From: a virus
Direction: 5' to 3' (one strand)
IMG/VR virus record: IMGVR_UViG_3300030109_000199
Span: 2,714-62,686 of that record
Length of the DNA: 59,973 nt
Made by a program: the position numbers and the translations under genes. Below, piece after piece: positions 8,182-16,340 of this stretch; within the stretch, counting starts at the first letter, position 1; every line of letters starts with the position of its first letter. The notes below the pieces were generated by a model that saw only the letters and a list, made by a program, of their open reading frames with translations, searched no databases and was not told the origin of the DNA.

Positions 8182-8775
8182 TTAAATAGGACCAACAACA
8201 CTGGAAGCAACATCATACATAGCTACTTCATTACGCAGAATCTTAACTGTCATAATCGGGAACGCACGTTCCGTAGCCACATCAATGTCATTACCAGGGA
8301 TGTCTTCTACCCCTACAGCTTTAAGTGGAGCCGTAGCAGCAGTCCGTGTTGAAGCTTTCAACCCAAAGCCTGAAATACCTGTAGCGGTATTACCAGCACC
8401 CAGAGTCAGTGCAAAGTTTAGGTAGATATCTCCCGAACTACACGAGGCATCAGCCATAATGTTGTACGTCATATCAGGGTCAGCAATAACATTGGCTTGA
8501 ATATTCGTAGCCGATGTATTTGCGGGCCAGTACTGATTCCAAGTCGGTACACCATCACTCTCATAGTATACACCCTGGAATACACCTACTGCATAATCAG
8601 CAGCAGCACTAACTGGTTCGATATTACCAAGGCTCACTTTTACAAGATCACCCTTAAAAATGCTACGGGCATCACCCGAAGCAATTGGAAGTATCTTCAT
8701 ACCAGTACTGTTAGTCGTAGAACCGTAATTACGTGCAGGACGGAATCCACCTAAGACGGAAACTTTAGTATCCAT
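8182..8775 (-). CDS. Putative head decoration/stabilisation protein, 197 aa
   Basis: The gene lies directly upstream of the capsid gene on the same strand. The protein is rich in Ala, Gly, Ser, Thr and Val, with a sequence such as ILPIASGDARSIFKGDLVKVSLGNIEPVS, then YAVGVFQGVYYE and FGLKASTRTAATAPLKAVGVE. This beta-rich pattern resembles capsid decoration proteins. Like the capsid gene, it has relatively high GC, which suggests co-expression at high level. The role is inferred from pattern and position. Confidence 0.6.
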   Translation of the reverse strand: MDTKVSVLGGFRPARNYGSTTNSTGMKILPIASGDARSIFKGDLVKVSLGNIEPVSAAADYAVGVFQGVYYESDGVPTWNQYWPANTSATNIQANVIADPDMTYNIMADASCSSGDIYLNFALTLGAGNTATGISGFGLKASTRTAATAPLKAVGVEDIPGNDIDVATERAFPIMTVKILRNEVAMYDVASSVVGPI

Positions 8776-8809
8776 TTTAGTTCTCTCCTTCCATAATCAT
8801 CCTAGAGTA

Positions 8810-9298
8810 TTAGTCCTGAAACTTAGGACTCTTTCCCCTAGATACAGTTGACTTACTATTATTATAAATGGGCATACGAGAATCATTGTTACTCATTAAC
8901 TGGCTATTTACAGCATTCATTAATTCGTTAGCTTTATTCTCATAGTGCTCCCTTCTCGCTATTGCACGACCTTCAGGCATTTTTGCTAGGGCTACATCAC
9001 CCCGTACAACTGTACCTGCATAGCGACCTCCCTCCTTCACGATGGAGCTTGTTGACATTTCAGGGACTTCATCTGGTGTTACGAACACCCATCCATCTCG
9101 TTGACGCTTACCGACATTTTGATAGTCATCTGCACCCCGAAGTTGGACCCGTATCCAACGAAGAACCATACCCTGATTTAGAAACCTAGCTTTTACCTCT
9201 TCTGGTATTGCTAGTGCATCTTCCTCTTCAAAAGTATAGACTTCTTCTCTAGTTTGATTTTCCCTAACTTGTGAACTACGTGATTCTGTACGTGCCAT
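8810..9298 (-). CDS. Hypothetical head-region protein, 162 aa
   Basis: The N-terminus MARTESRSSQVRENQTREEVYTF is charged. A central domain reads LRWIRVQLRGADDYQNVGKRQRDGWVFVTPDEVPE, followed by GDVALAKMPEGRAIARREHYENKANELMNAV and a Ser/Lys tail. The centre resembles phage proteins found beside scaffolding genes in other marine podovirus-like genomes, but I cannot name a family. An 18-base region over the stop codon forms a small hairpin (GTCCT/AGGAC). Confidence 0.65.
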   Translation of the reverse strand: MARTESRSSQVRENQTREEVYTFEEEDALAIPEEVKARFLNQGMVLRWIRVQLRGADDYQNVGKRQRDGWVFVTPDEVPEMSTSSIVKEGGRYAGTVVRGDVALAKMPEGRAIARREHYENKANELMNAVNSQLMSNNDSRMPIYNNSKSTVSRGKSPKFQD

Positions 9299-9300
9299 GA

Positions 9301-10299
9301 TTATTGTCCTCCACGCTTATTGGTTGCAACATTAGTATATTCGCCTTCAGCTTTATCAACTTTGAGCTTCTCTGCTGCATATACTTCAAGTGGTATCTTC
9401 CATTTGTTAGCAAGTCGAATATCTTCTTGACTTAACTTAACCTTACGGTTACTAGAAGTGCTAGGTGAGCGTGACGTTCCAGCGACCACTTGAGCAGGTG
9501 ACGTTTCCTGCTGACGGGGTTGTGAATTTTGTTCCTCAGTATTTCCTAAAAACTTATTAGGAAATGTATCCTGAAGTCTTTTATTCACTTCTACATAGAA
9601 ATCATCTTCAGAAGGATCGTACCCTTCTTCTTTTAATTGCTTATCAATTTCTAAAGCTCCGTAAGTCATTATCTGATCTTGACCAAACCAATCATTCTCA
9701 GACGCCCACCTCATTGCTTTAGGTTCAGGTTGAAATTGTTCTTGTTGTTGTTGAACAGTTTGTTGGTTTTCTTGTGTAGTTTCATATTGATCAAAGGCAG
9801 TTCGTGCATCTTCAATCTTTTGTTTTTCAAATTGGGCTTGATTTAAAATTTCTTGAGCTGATAAAAGCTGTTCTTTATCTCCACCATCGAAAGCATTAAG
9901 ATATGCAGCCCTAGCTAATTCAATTTTATCTTCAACCTGTTTTGAACTTAGTTCAATATTCTGTTTAACATTTGAAGCAACTTCAGTTTCCTTTGTATTT
10001 AACTTAGACTGAAGTTGATTATTTTGTTCTATTAACTTATTAATTTCTTCATCACGTTCTTTACGTTGACGAATTAATTTACGTATTCTTTTTTCAGCAC
10101 CCTGAGTTTCAATTCCTTCTAACTCAGGTTCATCTGGTTTTAGTGGAGGAGGAGAAGGTTCAGGTTTAGGTTTAGCTTGAACTTCCTCACCCTTTTCTTC
10201 TTCAACTTCAACTTCCATGTCCGAACCAGATGGCACAGTAATTTTATTCCACCCACCATCATCTTGATCTGCAACTTCAATTTCTTTTTCTTCTGCCAT
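9301..10299 (-). CDS. Scaffolding-like protein, 332 aa
   Basis: The protein is strongly acidic and Glu/Gln-rich. It has an acidic N-terminus (EIEVADQDDGGW, VEVEEEKGEEV), a Pro-rich linker (KPKPEPSPPPLKPDEPE) and a long predicted coiled coil from about residue 70 to 180 (KRIRKLIRQRKERDEEINKL onwards), then QQ-rich segments and a basic C-terminus. These are hallmarks of phage scaffolds, which occupy the prohead interior and leave before packaging. The location between the portal/GroES genes and the capsid is the canonical scaffold position. A promoter lies just upstream (10349-10378). Confidence 0.7.
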   Translation of the reverse strand: MAEEKEIEVADQDDGGWNKITVPSGSDMEVEVEEEKGEEVQAKPKPEPSPPPLKPDEPELEGIETQGAEKRIRKLIRQRKERDEEINKLIEQNNQLQSKLNTKETEVASNVKQNIELSSKQVEDKIELARAAYLNAFDGGDKEQLLSAQEILNQAQFEKQKIEDARTAFDQYETTQENQQTVQQQQEQFQPEPKAMRWASENDWFGQDQIMTYGALEIDKQLKEEGYDPSEDDFYVEVNKRLQDTFPNKFLGNTEEQNSQPRQQETSPAQVVAGTSRSPSTSSNRKVKLSQEDIRLANKWKIPLEVYAAEKLKVDKAEGEYTNVATNKRGGQ

Positions 10300-10348
10300 A
10301 ATATTCTCCGTTGTTGACGAATCAAACGATTTACGTCTAATAGTTAAG

Positions 10349-10378
10349 ATTATACACTACTAAGTGTGCGGTATGCAA
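10349..10378 (-). promoter_or_regulatory. Sigma70-type promoter for head genes
   Basis: Read on the minus strand, TTGCAT is followed 18 bases later by TATAAT, with TG just before the -10 (extended -10). It sits about 50 bases upstream of the scaffold-like gene, between it and the GroES gene. The spacer contains CACACTTAGTAGTG, which resembles the stems of the early hairpins. Confidence 0.7.
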
Positions 10379-10385
10379 CTTTTTT

Positions 10386-10805
10386 TTAATGACTTAGATT
10401 AAAGGTAGGGTCTAAGTGTGTAGGAGATTCTACCTTCATTAAAATCTGATCATCAAATAATAGAATGAATCGTTGTCCTTGATAAAAAAGTTTCTGTCCT
10501 GTATGTTTACCATAGCAGACAAAATCACCTTCTTTACACCATGCTCCCTTTGGAAACTTAACTTGATCTAAATATGCTAAGTCTCCAACAACTACTACCT
10601 GTCCTACTGTTGTAAGATAGGCGATATCATCTTTAATAGAATCTGGAATAAATATACCACTCTTTGTTTTTTCCTTTACTGAAAAAGGACGCACTAAGAT
10701 GTGGAACCCTGGAATCTGAGGGAGTTCATCCAAAGTTACTGCTTCATCTATAACATCAATCCATTCGTCATTCTTAATAGCATTACTTAATGCTGGCTGT
10801 CTCAT
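10386..10805 (-). CDS. GroES-like co-chaperonin
   Basis: The core carries the GroES pattern: GFHILVRPFSVKEKTKSGIFIPDS (first strand and mobile-loop region), VGQVVVVGDLAYLD, FPKGAWCKEGDFVCYGKHTGQKLFYQGQRFILLFDDQILMKV. The length of 139 residues exceeds bacterial GroES (about 97) because of an N-terminal extension and a short tail. Phage GroES homologues such as T4 gp31 replace host GroES so that GroEL can fold the capsid protein. Its position between portal and scaffold genes supports that role here. Confidence 0.85.
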   Translation of the reverse strand: MRQPALSNAIKNDEWIDVIDEAVTLDELPQIPGFHILVRPFSVKEKTKSGIFIPDSIKDDIAYLTTVGQVVVVGDLAYLDQVKFPKGAWCKEGDFVCYGKHTGQKLFYQGQRFILLFDDQILMKVESPTHLDPTFNLSH

Positions 10806-11003
10806 TTAAAAATCCTCTTCATCTATATGTTGTCTACGTTTAATGATCTCAGTTAATTGTTGTCGTGACCATTCTATACCACTGATAGAACCTACAAGTT
10901 GTCTATAGTGTGCATAGTCTTCTATACTTCCAGATGCTAGAGAATTTTTTAATCCTTCTATTTCTTTATTGTACGATTGGATAACATCATCCCATATATC
11001 CAT
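10806..11003 (-). CDS. Hypothetical protein, 65 aa
   Basis: The short, mostly helical protein begins MDIWDDVIQSYNKEIEGLKNSLASG and has a SIEDYAHYRQLVGSISGIEWSRQQLTEIIKRR segment. It is packed directly against the GroES gene with no gap. The pattern recurs beside portal genes in other phages, I believe, as a small helical head protein. The function is unknown. Confidence 0.7.
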   Translation of the reverse strand: MDIWDDVIQSYNKEIEGLKNSLASGSIEDYAHYRQLVGSISGIEWSRQQLTEIIKRRQHIDEEDF

Positions 11004-11004
11004 A

Positions 11005-11145
11005 TTAGATAACTATTGCAATAATAGCAATGATAATAGCTATAGATGCAATCCATATCCCCCTACAAGATATTCCACATTGACAGGATATTTGTTTAAT
11101 TTTATTATTTATCCAATCTTTACAAGTATGATATTTTACAATCAT
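11005..11145 (-). CDS. Small Cys-rich single-TM protein, 46 aa
   Basis: ATG at 11145 is preceded by GGAG at suitable spacing, and the frame ends one base before the next start codon. The N-terminal half has a C-x2-C-like cluster (ISCQCGISCRG) and another Cys at residue 8. The C-terminal half is a single membrane helix (IWIASIAIIIAIIAIVI). It may bind a metal at the membrane. No family is recognised. The tight packing between real genes supports translation. Confidence 0.6.
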   Translation of the reverse strand: MIVKYHTCKDWINNKIKQISCQCGISCRGIWIASIAIIIAIIAIVI

Positions 11146-11154
11146 TTATATCTC

Positions 11155-11349
11155 CTACGATAAACTTGGACCTTTAGTTTCACGGGTGCTGCGTGTGGGG
11201 TTAGGGACTTCATAGGTATCGGGAGGAAACTCTTCCGTAATACCCTTCTTACCTCTTACAGTCCAGCTAGAATAATTAACATCATCCCAATCACCTACCG
11301 ATTGACTGGAGTCATTATTACCAATACATCCTTGATTCATATACTTCAT
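11155..11349 (-). CDS. Hypothetical protein, 64 aa
   Basis: The polar small protein begins MKYMNQGCIGNNDSSQSVGDWDD and has a Pro/Thr/Arg-rich C-terminus (PPDTYEVPNPTRSTRETKG). A good ribosome site (GGAGAGG) lies upstream. It follows the portal gene in the late operon with a gap of three bases. Nothing in it indicates a function. Confidence 0.6.
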   Translation of the reverse strand: MKYMNQGCIGNNDSSQSVGDWDDVNYSSWTVRGKKGITEEFPPDTYEVPNPTRSTRETKGPSLS

Positions 11350-11352
11350 AAC

Positions 11353-13890
11353 TTATTCCTCTCCTTCTAGTCTTTCATCTCTATGGGTTTGAATATTAGA
11401 TAGCTCCATATCACGAGCAGTCCGTTCTTCTTCTTTATATAGATCAGCTTTTATTTCAGCTAACTTCAAGTCTCGTTTAGTATCATCTGCCATTTCTTGT
11501 TCAACAGCTTTAGCTACGAGACTTGCTGCTTGCATACTTTCTTTAGCAGTCCGATCCTTCTCTTTCTCTTCTGCTTTCATAATAGCTGAAGCTCCATCTT
11601 TATAAGCCTGAACTTTAAGTTGGTCTTCTTTAAGATTTAACTCTCTATTCTTCAGAGCTAACTCCGCACTATCTTTCATTGTATCAGCCGTAAGTTTTTC
11701 TTTCTCCAGAGAAAGCTGACCCTGTTGCAGTTGGATAGTCTGTTGTTCGATAGACTGACCCATTCCCTGTGAAGCCATTTGATTAGCTTGCATAACTTGT
11801 TGAGCAGCCTGTGCCATAGCCTGTTCTATTACGGCAGGGTCTTGTGCTCCTTGTGCTAACTGTTGAGTCATACCACTCATCTGCTCTTGATACTTCATTA
11901 CAGAATGTTCCTGTATGTTAGCTTGTATAATAGGAGCGATACGTTGCATAATAGGATTGGCTCCATTCATTGGGTCTTGGAGATAAGCCATCTTTACTTG
12001 TATATGAGCATCATGGTCTTGGCCTGGAAAGGCAGCAATAGGTAATCCTTTAGTTGCAGCCATAATGTCTGATACAGGATCAAGTTTCTGTGCCTGTTGC
12101 TTTGGAGGAAGTATCTCTTCAATGTTAGGCATATTAGCTGAATTAAGAATTGTTCTATTAAGTGCTTCTAAGTTGAACATACCAGGAGGCGAGTTCTGGG
12201 CAAGTTGTAATGCCATCTGAGCCATCATCATCCTATGTGCATTTGAAGGAATGTTTGGATCACTGACAGGCAAGACATCTACACGACCATCAAAGTCTTT
12301 CCTAAAGATATGCTGATTAGCATTAGGAATCTCATACGGATACTTAGAAGGTAGATACTCATAATCAATCGTAGCTAACAATCTAAACTCATCTTTCTGA
12401 GATTTGTGAAGTCTCTTATGAACTGCACTAAAGAACTTGCTTGATGCTTCTAGTAGAGCCATTGTTGTTCCAACAGGACCATAAGAAGCATTATCGGAAA
12501 TAACCTGTTCCGAACTATCTGCAAACTTCTGTCCTGCTGCTGATACAAACGTAAGCATCTGGTAGAGAGTTGAGGAAGGCTCCTTGTATGGCAAGGGAAC
12601 AATAGCCTTTGAGAGATCAATACCAGTTGACTCAACTTCCTTAAATTCACCAGGAGCAATGGGATCGTTGTCACCAACCACCCGTACACCCTTTGCTTTA
12701 AAACCTCCTGGTAAGTTCGCAAATTGACCTGCATCTACTAAAGCTCTCATAGCTGCCGTAGCAGTCATCGTAAGATTACCTAAGAAATGCATTAGGCCAA
12801 ATCCATAGAAACCGAACCCTGGAACGAATCTGTAATGTGTAAAGTGTATTTTCTTTTCTCTATTCGGATCGTCTTGGTTGAAGTTTCTACGAATACTTAA
12901 AACTTGTTTAGACCTTTCTTCTATCGTTACAATATACGGAAGTGCTACACCATCAGGATCATTATATGGTGCAGGTAGATCAAGATAACAATGTTGTTCT
13001 AAAAGAGTGTATTGTGGATCATTATCACTGGAAGGAGAGAATCCTAGAATAGTATTCATCTTCTCTCCCATAGCACTTTGCTCTGGTTGACCTGCTTGTG
13101 GTAAATCTATCTCAGCATAGATTCCAGCAGAGATGTCCCTTTTAAGATCATTAGGACTACGGTAGATGACATGAGTATACCTATCAGCCCTACGAAGATC
13201 ACTAGCATAATAAGACACATAAAACTGATCAATAGGCACAAACTCTGATACAGGACGTTTAAGATTTGCGTCATAGTATATTTTTTTAAAAGCTGATCCT
13301 ATAAGGGGCAGATGGAACAACATCCGTTCAAACTCATCGAAGTATTCAGACATCTGCTCTGTTAATTGATAATTCATAAAGTCCTTGACACGATTAGCTT
13401 GCATCTCTTTATCAGGAGTTTGCTTACCTATAATCTGTGTCTTAACAGGTCCACCAGCAGGAAATAATTCTTGTGATGCCTTGGACTGAAATTTTACAGC
13501 GGATTCAATTAATAGGGGATGCACGGCTGTACACGCACCTTCAAATGGTTCTGTTGCATCTTGAAGTTTTAAACCAAGTAGATCAAAACCACGTTCAAAC
13601 ATATCTTCCCATTCACCACGGGAATCTTTGTCACTTTGATAATTATCATAAACTTGATTAGCGATATCGTCTAGTTCATCTTCATCTATCTCTTTAGATA
13701 GATCGTCATACCATTCACCTAGACCAATAACTTCTTCTTCTTCAAATATAGATTCCTCTGATCCAAAATCTACGATAACACCACCATCATCATCTACTTC
13801 AAATGAAGTAGAACTTTCCTCTGTTGCTTCTATATTCATAGGAACAACATTAGATTGATTTAGTTCATAAGGATTTTTTTCTATTGCCAT
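11353..13890 (-). CDS. Portal protein, 845 aa
   Basis: The long protein directly follows the terminase in transcription order. The N-terminal 90 residues are acidic. The core contains GACTAVHPLLIESAVKFQSKASQELFP, NYQLTEQMSEYFDEFERMLFHLPLIGSAFKKIYYD and VSYYASDLRRADRYTHV, typical of large P22/podovirus-type portals. The final 200 residues are Gln-rich and Lys/Glu-rich coiled coil, like the P22 portal barrel. Twelve copies should form the DNA entry ring that docks the terminase and the connector proteins. Confidence 0.85.
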   Translation of the reverse strand: MAIEKNPYELNQSNVVPMNIEATEESSTSFEVDDDGGVIVDFGSEESIFEEEEVIGLGEWYDDLSKEIDEDELDDIANQVYDNYQSDKDSRGEWEDMFERGFDLLGLKLQDATEPFEGACTAVHPLLIESAVKFQSKASQELFPAGGPVKTQIIGKQTPDKEMQANRVKDFMNYQLTEQMSEYFDEFERMLFHLPLIGSAFKKIYYDANLKRPVSEFVPIDQFYVSYYASDLRRADRYTHVIYRSPNDLKRDISAGIYAEIDLPQAGQPEQSAMGEKMNTILGFSPSSDNDPQYTLLEQHCYLDLPAPYNDPDGVALPYIVTIEERSKQVLSIRRNFNQDDPNREKKIHFTHYRFVPGFGFYGFGLMHFLGNLTMTATAAMRALVDAGQFANLPGGFKAKGVRVVGDNDPIAPGEFKEVESTGIDLSKAIVPLPYKEPSSTLYQMLTFVSAAGQKFADSSEQVISDNASYGPVGTTMALLEASSKFFSAVHKRLHKSQKDEFRLLATIDYEYLPSKYPYEIPNANQHIFRKDFDGRVDVLPVSDPNIPSNAHRMMMAQMALQLAQNSPPGMFNLEALNRTILNSANMPNIEEILPPKQQAQKLDPVSDIMAATKGLPIAAFPGQDHDAHIQVKMAYLQDPMNGANPIMQRIAPIIQANIQEHSVMKYQEQMSGMTQQLAQGAQDPAVIEQAMAQAAQQVMQANQMASQGMGQSIEQQTIQLQQGQLSLEKEKLTADTMKDSAELALKNRELNLKEDQLKVQAYKDGASAIMKAEEKEKDRTAKESMQAASLVAKAVEQEMADDTKRDLKLAEIKADLYKEEERTARDMELSNIQTHRDERLEGEE

Positions 13891-13916
13891 ATAAATTCCT
13901 CCACTCTACAGTATGT

Positions 13917-13945
13917 AGTATACACTTAAAAGTTCCAGTACGCAA
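13917..13945 (-). promoter_or_regulatory. Sigma70-type promoter upstream of portal gene
   Basis: On the minus strand TTGCGT is followed 17 bases later by TATACT, about 30 bases before the portal start. Its -35 lies in the last codons of the terminase gene. The element matches the style of the promoter at 10349-10378 (TTGCRT). Confidence 0.6.
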
Positions 13946-15482
13946 CTCTTTTTTTAGTGGAAGGAGCATCTTCCCATTCAGGATCATCAGGATGTAGAAG
14001 GTTCCATGATTCTTTCATGTAATGAATAGCCATTGTCATAGCATCTACTTGGTCATCATGTGCTCCATTAGGAAACGTAACTAACTCATCTACAAGTTCT
14101 TCTGCCCACTTTCTACCTTTAGGAAACCATACACGACCAGCTTCCATTGAGGGAGTAGCAGCGTATACTCTGGATACCTTATCCCTATCAGGCATATACT
14201 CTAATACAGGTAGGCCACTTCTTCTCATATCCTGTATTAATGACTGACCACTAGCTTTCTTTTCTACAATACAAACATCAGGTCTATGCTCATCATAAGA
14301 CATTTGAGCCATACGTCTAAGTTCAGGATATTCATATCTCCCACGTAGATTACCTAAGAGTATAAGCTGTGCCTCTGCACTCTCTCTACCATCATGGGTT
14401 TGTTCAGGCGCATAGAAGATACCCCAGGTTTGAATTACACTATAGTCAGCGGTAGTCTTGGTTGAGAAAGCTGTATCGTATGTTTGAATAATAAAGTCAC
14501 ACCCTGGAGGGTCATCATAAGGCCACCATTCAATCCATTTCTTTTTAATAAGACCACCTTCCTCTGGCGTGGGATTCTGCATATAAAGCGATTCCCAATA
14601 CTTTGTTCCATTGGTAGCCTTGATCTCTTCTTCATCTATTTTCAGTAGTTCATCTGGTTTCCATTCAGGAAAGTAGGATGATCCTACAGGTAAGTCTAAG
14701 AGTTCTGATGTATCCTCATCTACCCATGCGGGTATCTTGATTACCTCCCACGGTATTGTACCGTAGTCCTGCATCTCTTGTTCCTGCTTTAGTAACCAAC
14801 CACACAGGTCATCGTGATGATATCTGGTATTAATAATAACAATAGAACCGTTAGGCATGATACGAGTACGTAGACCAGACGGCCACCACTCCTTAACATA
14901 CCGTCTACCTGCTGCACTAAAGGAATCCTCTTCAGACATAACATCATCTAGAATAGCTATGTGAGCACCACGACCAGCAATCTGTGATCGTACACCAGCA
15001 GCGTAGTATGATCCCTTTTGGTTTGTTTGCCACTTACCAGCAGCCCGAACATCCTGTCTTAATTGTACCCCAGTAAAGATATTCTGAAAGTCTTCACTAT
15101 TAACTATATCCCTTACTGATCTACCAAAGTCAGAAGATAGCTGATCACTGTGGGAGACTGTCAGTATCTCATGGTTAGGGTTCTGTCCTATATACCATGC
15201 AGGGAATAACTTAGAACAGATAACAGACTTAGAACTACGGGGAGGTAGGAAGACCATTAATCTTTTTAGTGTCCCGTCCTGTATCTCCTGTAGCTTATCT
15301 GATATAACCTCAATATGTTTACCCATTTCCCAATCAGACACCAGGGTAGGAGCTATCATCTTAACAAAAGACAGGAAGTTAGTATGAGCCTTGGAATGTT
15401 TATAAGTATTTAAGGATTGCCTTAAAGACAATAAACCTTCTATCTGTTCATAGTCAATTGAAATGTTCTCGTTTAAACTCAT
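13926..15482 (-). CDS. terL: Terminase large subunit
   Basis: The 518-residue protein has an N-terminal ATPase with the Walker A variant LPPRSSKS (about residue 79-86), Walker B HIAILDDVMSEED (about 172) and a coupling motif INTRYHHDDL. The C-terminal RNase-H-like nuclease has YDTAFSTKTTADYSVI and ends with the DDQVDAMTMAI segment. All expected parts are present at usual length. The enzyme pumps DNA into the prohead through the portal and cuts concatemers. It overlaps the upstream 95-residue gene by 29 bases. Confidence 0.95.
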   Translation of the reverse strand: MSLNENISIDYEQIEGLLSLRQSLNTYKHSKAHTNFLSFVKMIAPTLVSDWEMGKHIEVISDKLQEIQDGTLKRLMVFLPPRSSKSVICSKLFPAWYIGQNPNHEILTVSHSDQLSSDFGRSVRDIVNSEDFQNIFTGVQLRQDVRAAGKWQTNQKGSYYAAGVRSQIAGRGAHIAILDDVMSEEDSFSAAGRRYVKEWWPSGLRTRIMPNGSIVIINTRYHHDDLCGWLLKQEQEMQDYGTIPWEVIKIPAWVDEDTSELLDLPVGSSYFPEWKPDELLKIDEEEIKATNGTKYWESLYMQNPTPEEGGLIKKKWIEWWPYDDPPGCDFIIQTYDTAFSTKTTADYSVIQTWGIFYAPEQTHDGRESAEAQLILLGNLRGRYEYPELRRMAQMSYDEHRPDVCIVEKKASGQSLIQDMRRSGLPVLEYMPDRDKVSRVYAATPSMEAGRVWFPKGRKWAEELVDELVTFPNGAHDDQVDAMTMAIHYMKESWNLLHPDDPEWEDAPSTKKRVAYWNF

Positions 15483-15741
15483 TATACTTATGATCCTCTA
15501 CAAATAATTCTCTCAGTTCACTAATAATATTAACCATAGTGGTTATGTAGTCTCTAATAGCTTCTCCTCGTCTGTCAGGCTGGAGGGCAGCTTGAGATAC
15601 TGCAACACCTGTAGTTATATCTTTCATAATATAAGATAATACCTTACAGCATGATAGGGAATCCAAATGTACAAAGTCTGCTAACTCTCCTTCTGGTAGA
15701 TCAAGTATCTCCTCCATCTCTCTTATCGAATCTTCACTCAT
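15454..15741 (-). CDS. Hypothetical protein upstream of terL, 95 aa
   Basis: The first gene of the leftward late unit begins MSEDSIREMEEILDLPEGELADF. It is helical, with two adjacent Cys (SLSCCKVL) and a C-terminal NIISELRELFVEDHKYNEFKREH. It overlaps terL, so translation is coupled. The position is where a small terminase subunit usually sits, but I see no helix-turn-helix, and a better small-subunit candidate lies at 37523-37933. It might be a packaging accessory factor. Confidence 0.65.
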   Translation of the reverse strand: MSEDSIREMEEILDLPEGELADFVHLDSLSCCKVLSYIMKDITTGVAVSQAALQPDRRGEAIRDYITTMVNIISELRELFVEDHKYNEFKREHFN

Positions 15742-15771
15742 ACTAGTCTCCTTATTATTTTTAACTTTATT

Positions 15772-15800
15772 ATAATAACATACTTCTTAGGGGTTGCCAA
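15772..15800 (-). promoter_or_regulatory. Leftward promoter for late unit
   Basis: On the minus strand TTGGCA (complement of 15795-15800) is separated by 17 bases from TATTAT (complement of 15772-15777). It precedes the 15454-15741 gene. Its -35 shares five bases with the -35 of the rightward promoter at 15794-15822. Confidence 0.6.
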
Positions 15801-15822
15801 GTAGAAAAATCTGTGCTATACT
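15794..15822 (+). promoter_or_regulatory. Rightward early promoter
   Basis: TTGCCA (15794-15799) and TATACT (15817-15822) are separated by exactly 17 bases. The expected start is near 15829, a few bases before the attenuator-like hairpin at 15836-15869. This is the first promoter of the rightward unit. Confidence 0.65.
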
Positions 15823-15835
15823 AACTATGTAGTCA

Positions 15836-15869
15836 GGGGGGTAATAGTATATCTATTATCTCCTTTTTT
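15836..15869 (+). terminator. Intrinsic terminator/attenuator just after early promoter
   Basis: A stem of about 11 pairs (GGGGGGTAATAG with CTATTATCTCC, allowing G-T pairs) has a five-base TATAT loop and is followed at once by TTTTTT. Transcripts from the 15794 promoter would end after only about 40 bases unless antitermination occurs. Confidence 0.65.
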
Positions 15870-16020
15870 ATATCTTGATATGACGGATTTAAAAGTTAAC
15901 ATGATGAACCCCTCATTATTTGCTCCATATGTGTCACCCCCCTTTTATATATATACATACGCACCCGTTTTTACGCCCCCCCGTGCTATGCATAGCGAGG
16001 CAAAGTCTATGATTTCTCTA
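15870..16020. promoter_or_regulatory. Non-coding control region with palindrome at 15985-15996
   Basis: No gene fits here. It holds a weak promoter-like pair (TTGATA at 15875, TAACAT at 15897, 16-base spacer), C-rich runs near 15947 and 15975, and the perfect palindrome GCTATGCATAGC at 15985-15996, a candidate operator or origin-associated site. Confidence 0.4.
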
Positions 16021-16082
16021 GTATCTCTTTAGAGTATCTTAGTAGTGAGTTCTTACGAACTACTTAGATACTCTAGAGATAC
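16021..16082 (+). ncRNA. Leader hairpin 1 (TTACG/CTTAG family)
   Basis: A long hairpin forms: GTATCTCT pairs with AGAGATAC outside, and AGAGTATCTTAGTAGT pairs with ACTACTTAGATACTCT inside with one mismatch. The apex contains GAGTTCTTACGAAC, the same apical sequence as hairpins at 16618, 17098 and 18393. There is no U tract, so it is not an intrinsic terminator. Confidence 0.7.
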
Positions 16083-16097
16083 AGAGAGATTCTCTGG

Positions 16098-16340
16098 AGC
16101 CAAGCTGATGAAGTCTGGTAAGCTCATAGAGCTTGGCTGTAGTGGCAACACTTTCAGCCAGTCACCAGACCTACTTAGTTCTACTAAGTAGTTGACATCT
16201 TTGACAAAAGTCATAGATCAAGACAGAGCCTCTCGGCCTTGGATTTGATGAGATGACAATGCATCAACAAGGTTGATGATGAGATGTCTTGATGAAACCT
16301 ATATATCTCTTACGGTCTTGAACGTAGTGAAAGACCTTAG
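16098..16340 (+). ncRNA. Structured leader RNA with possible pseudoknot
   Basis: About 240 bases before the first early gene hold nested and crossing complementary segments. AGCCAAGCT (16098) pairs with AGCTTGGCT (16130). GTCTGGT (16113) pairs with ACCAGAC (16164). Their order is interleaved, which is the geometry of a pseudoknot. Inside lies AGTG-GCAA-CACT with a GNRA tetraloop. CTACTTAG/CTAAGTAG (16171-16191) and CATCAAC/GTTGATG (16262-16278) are two further perfect hairpins. There is no open frame of note. It is probably a regulatory 5' leader or a separate small RNA. Confidence 0.6.

Noticed and set aside
16192-16220. TTGACA in the structured leader as a promoter
   Set aside because: The best -10 is TAGATC at 16 bases, too weak to report as a feature, and it falls in the structured RNA.
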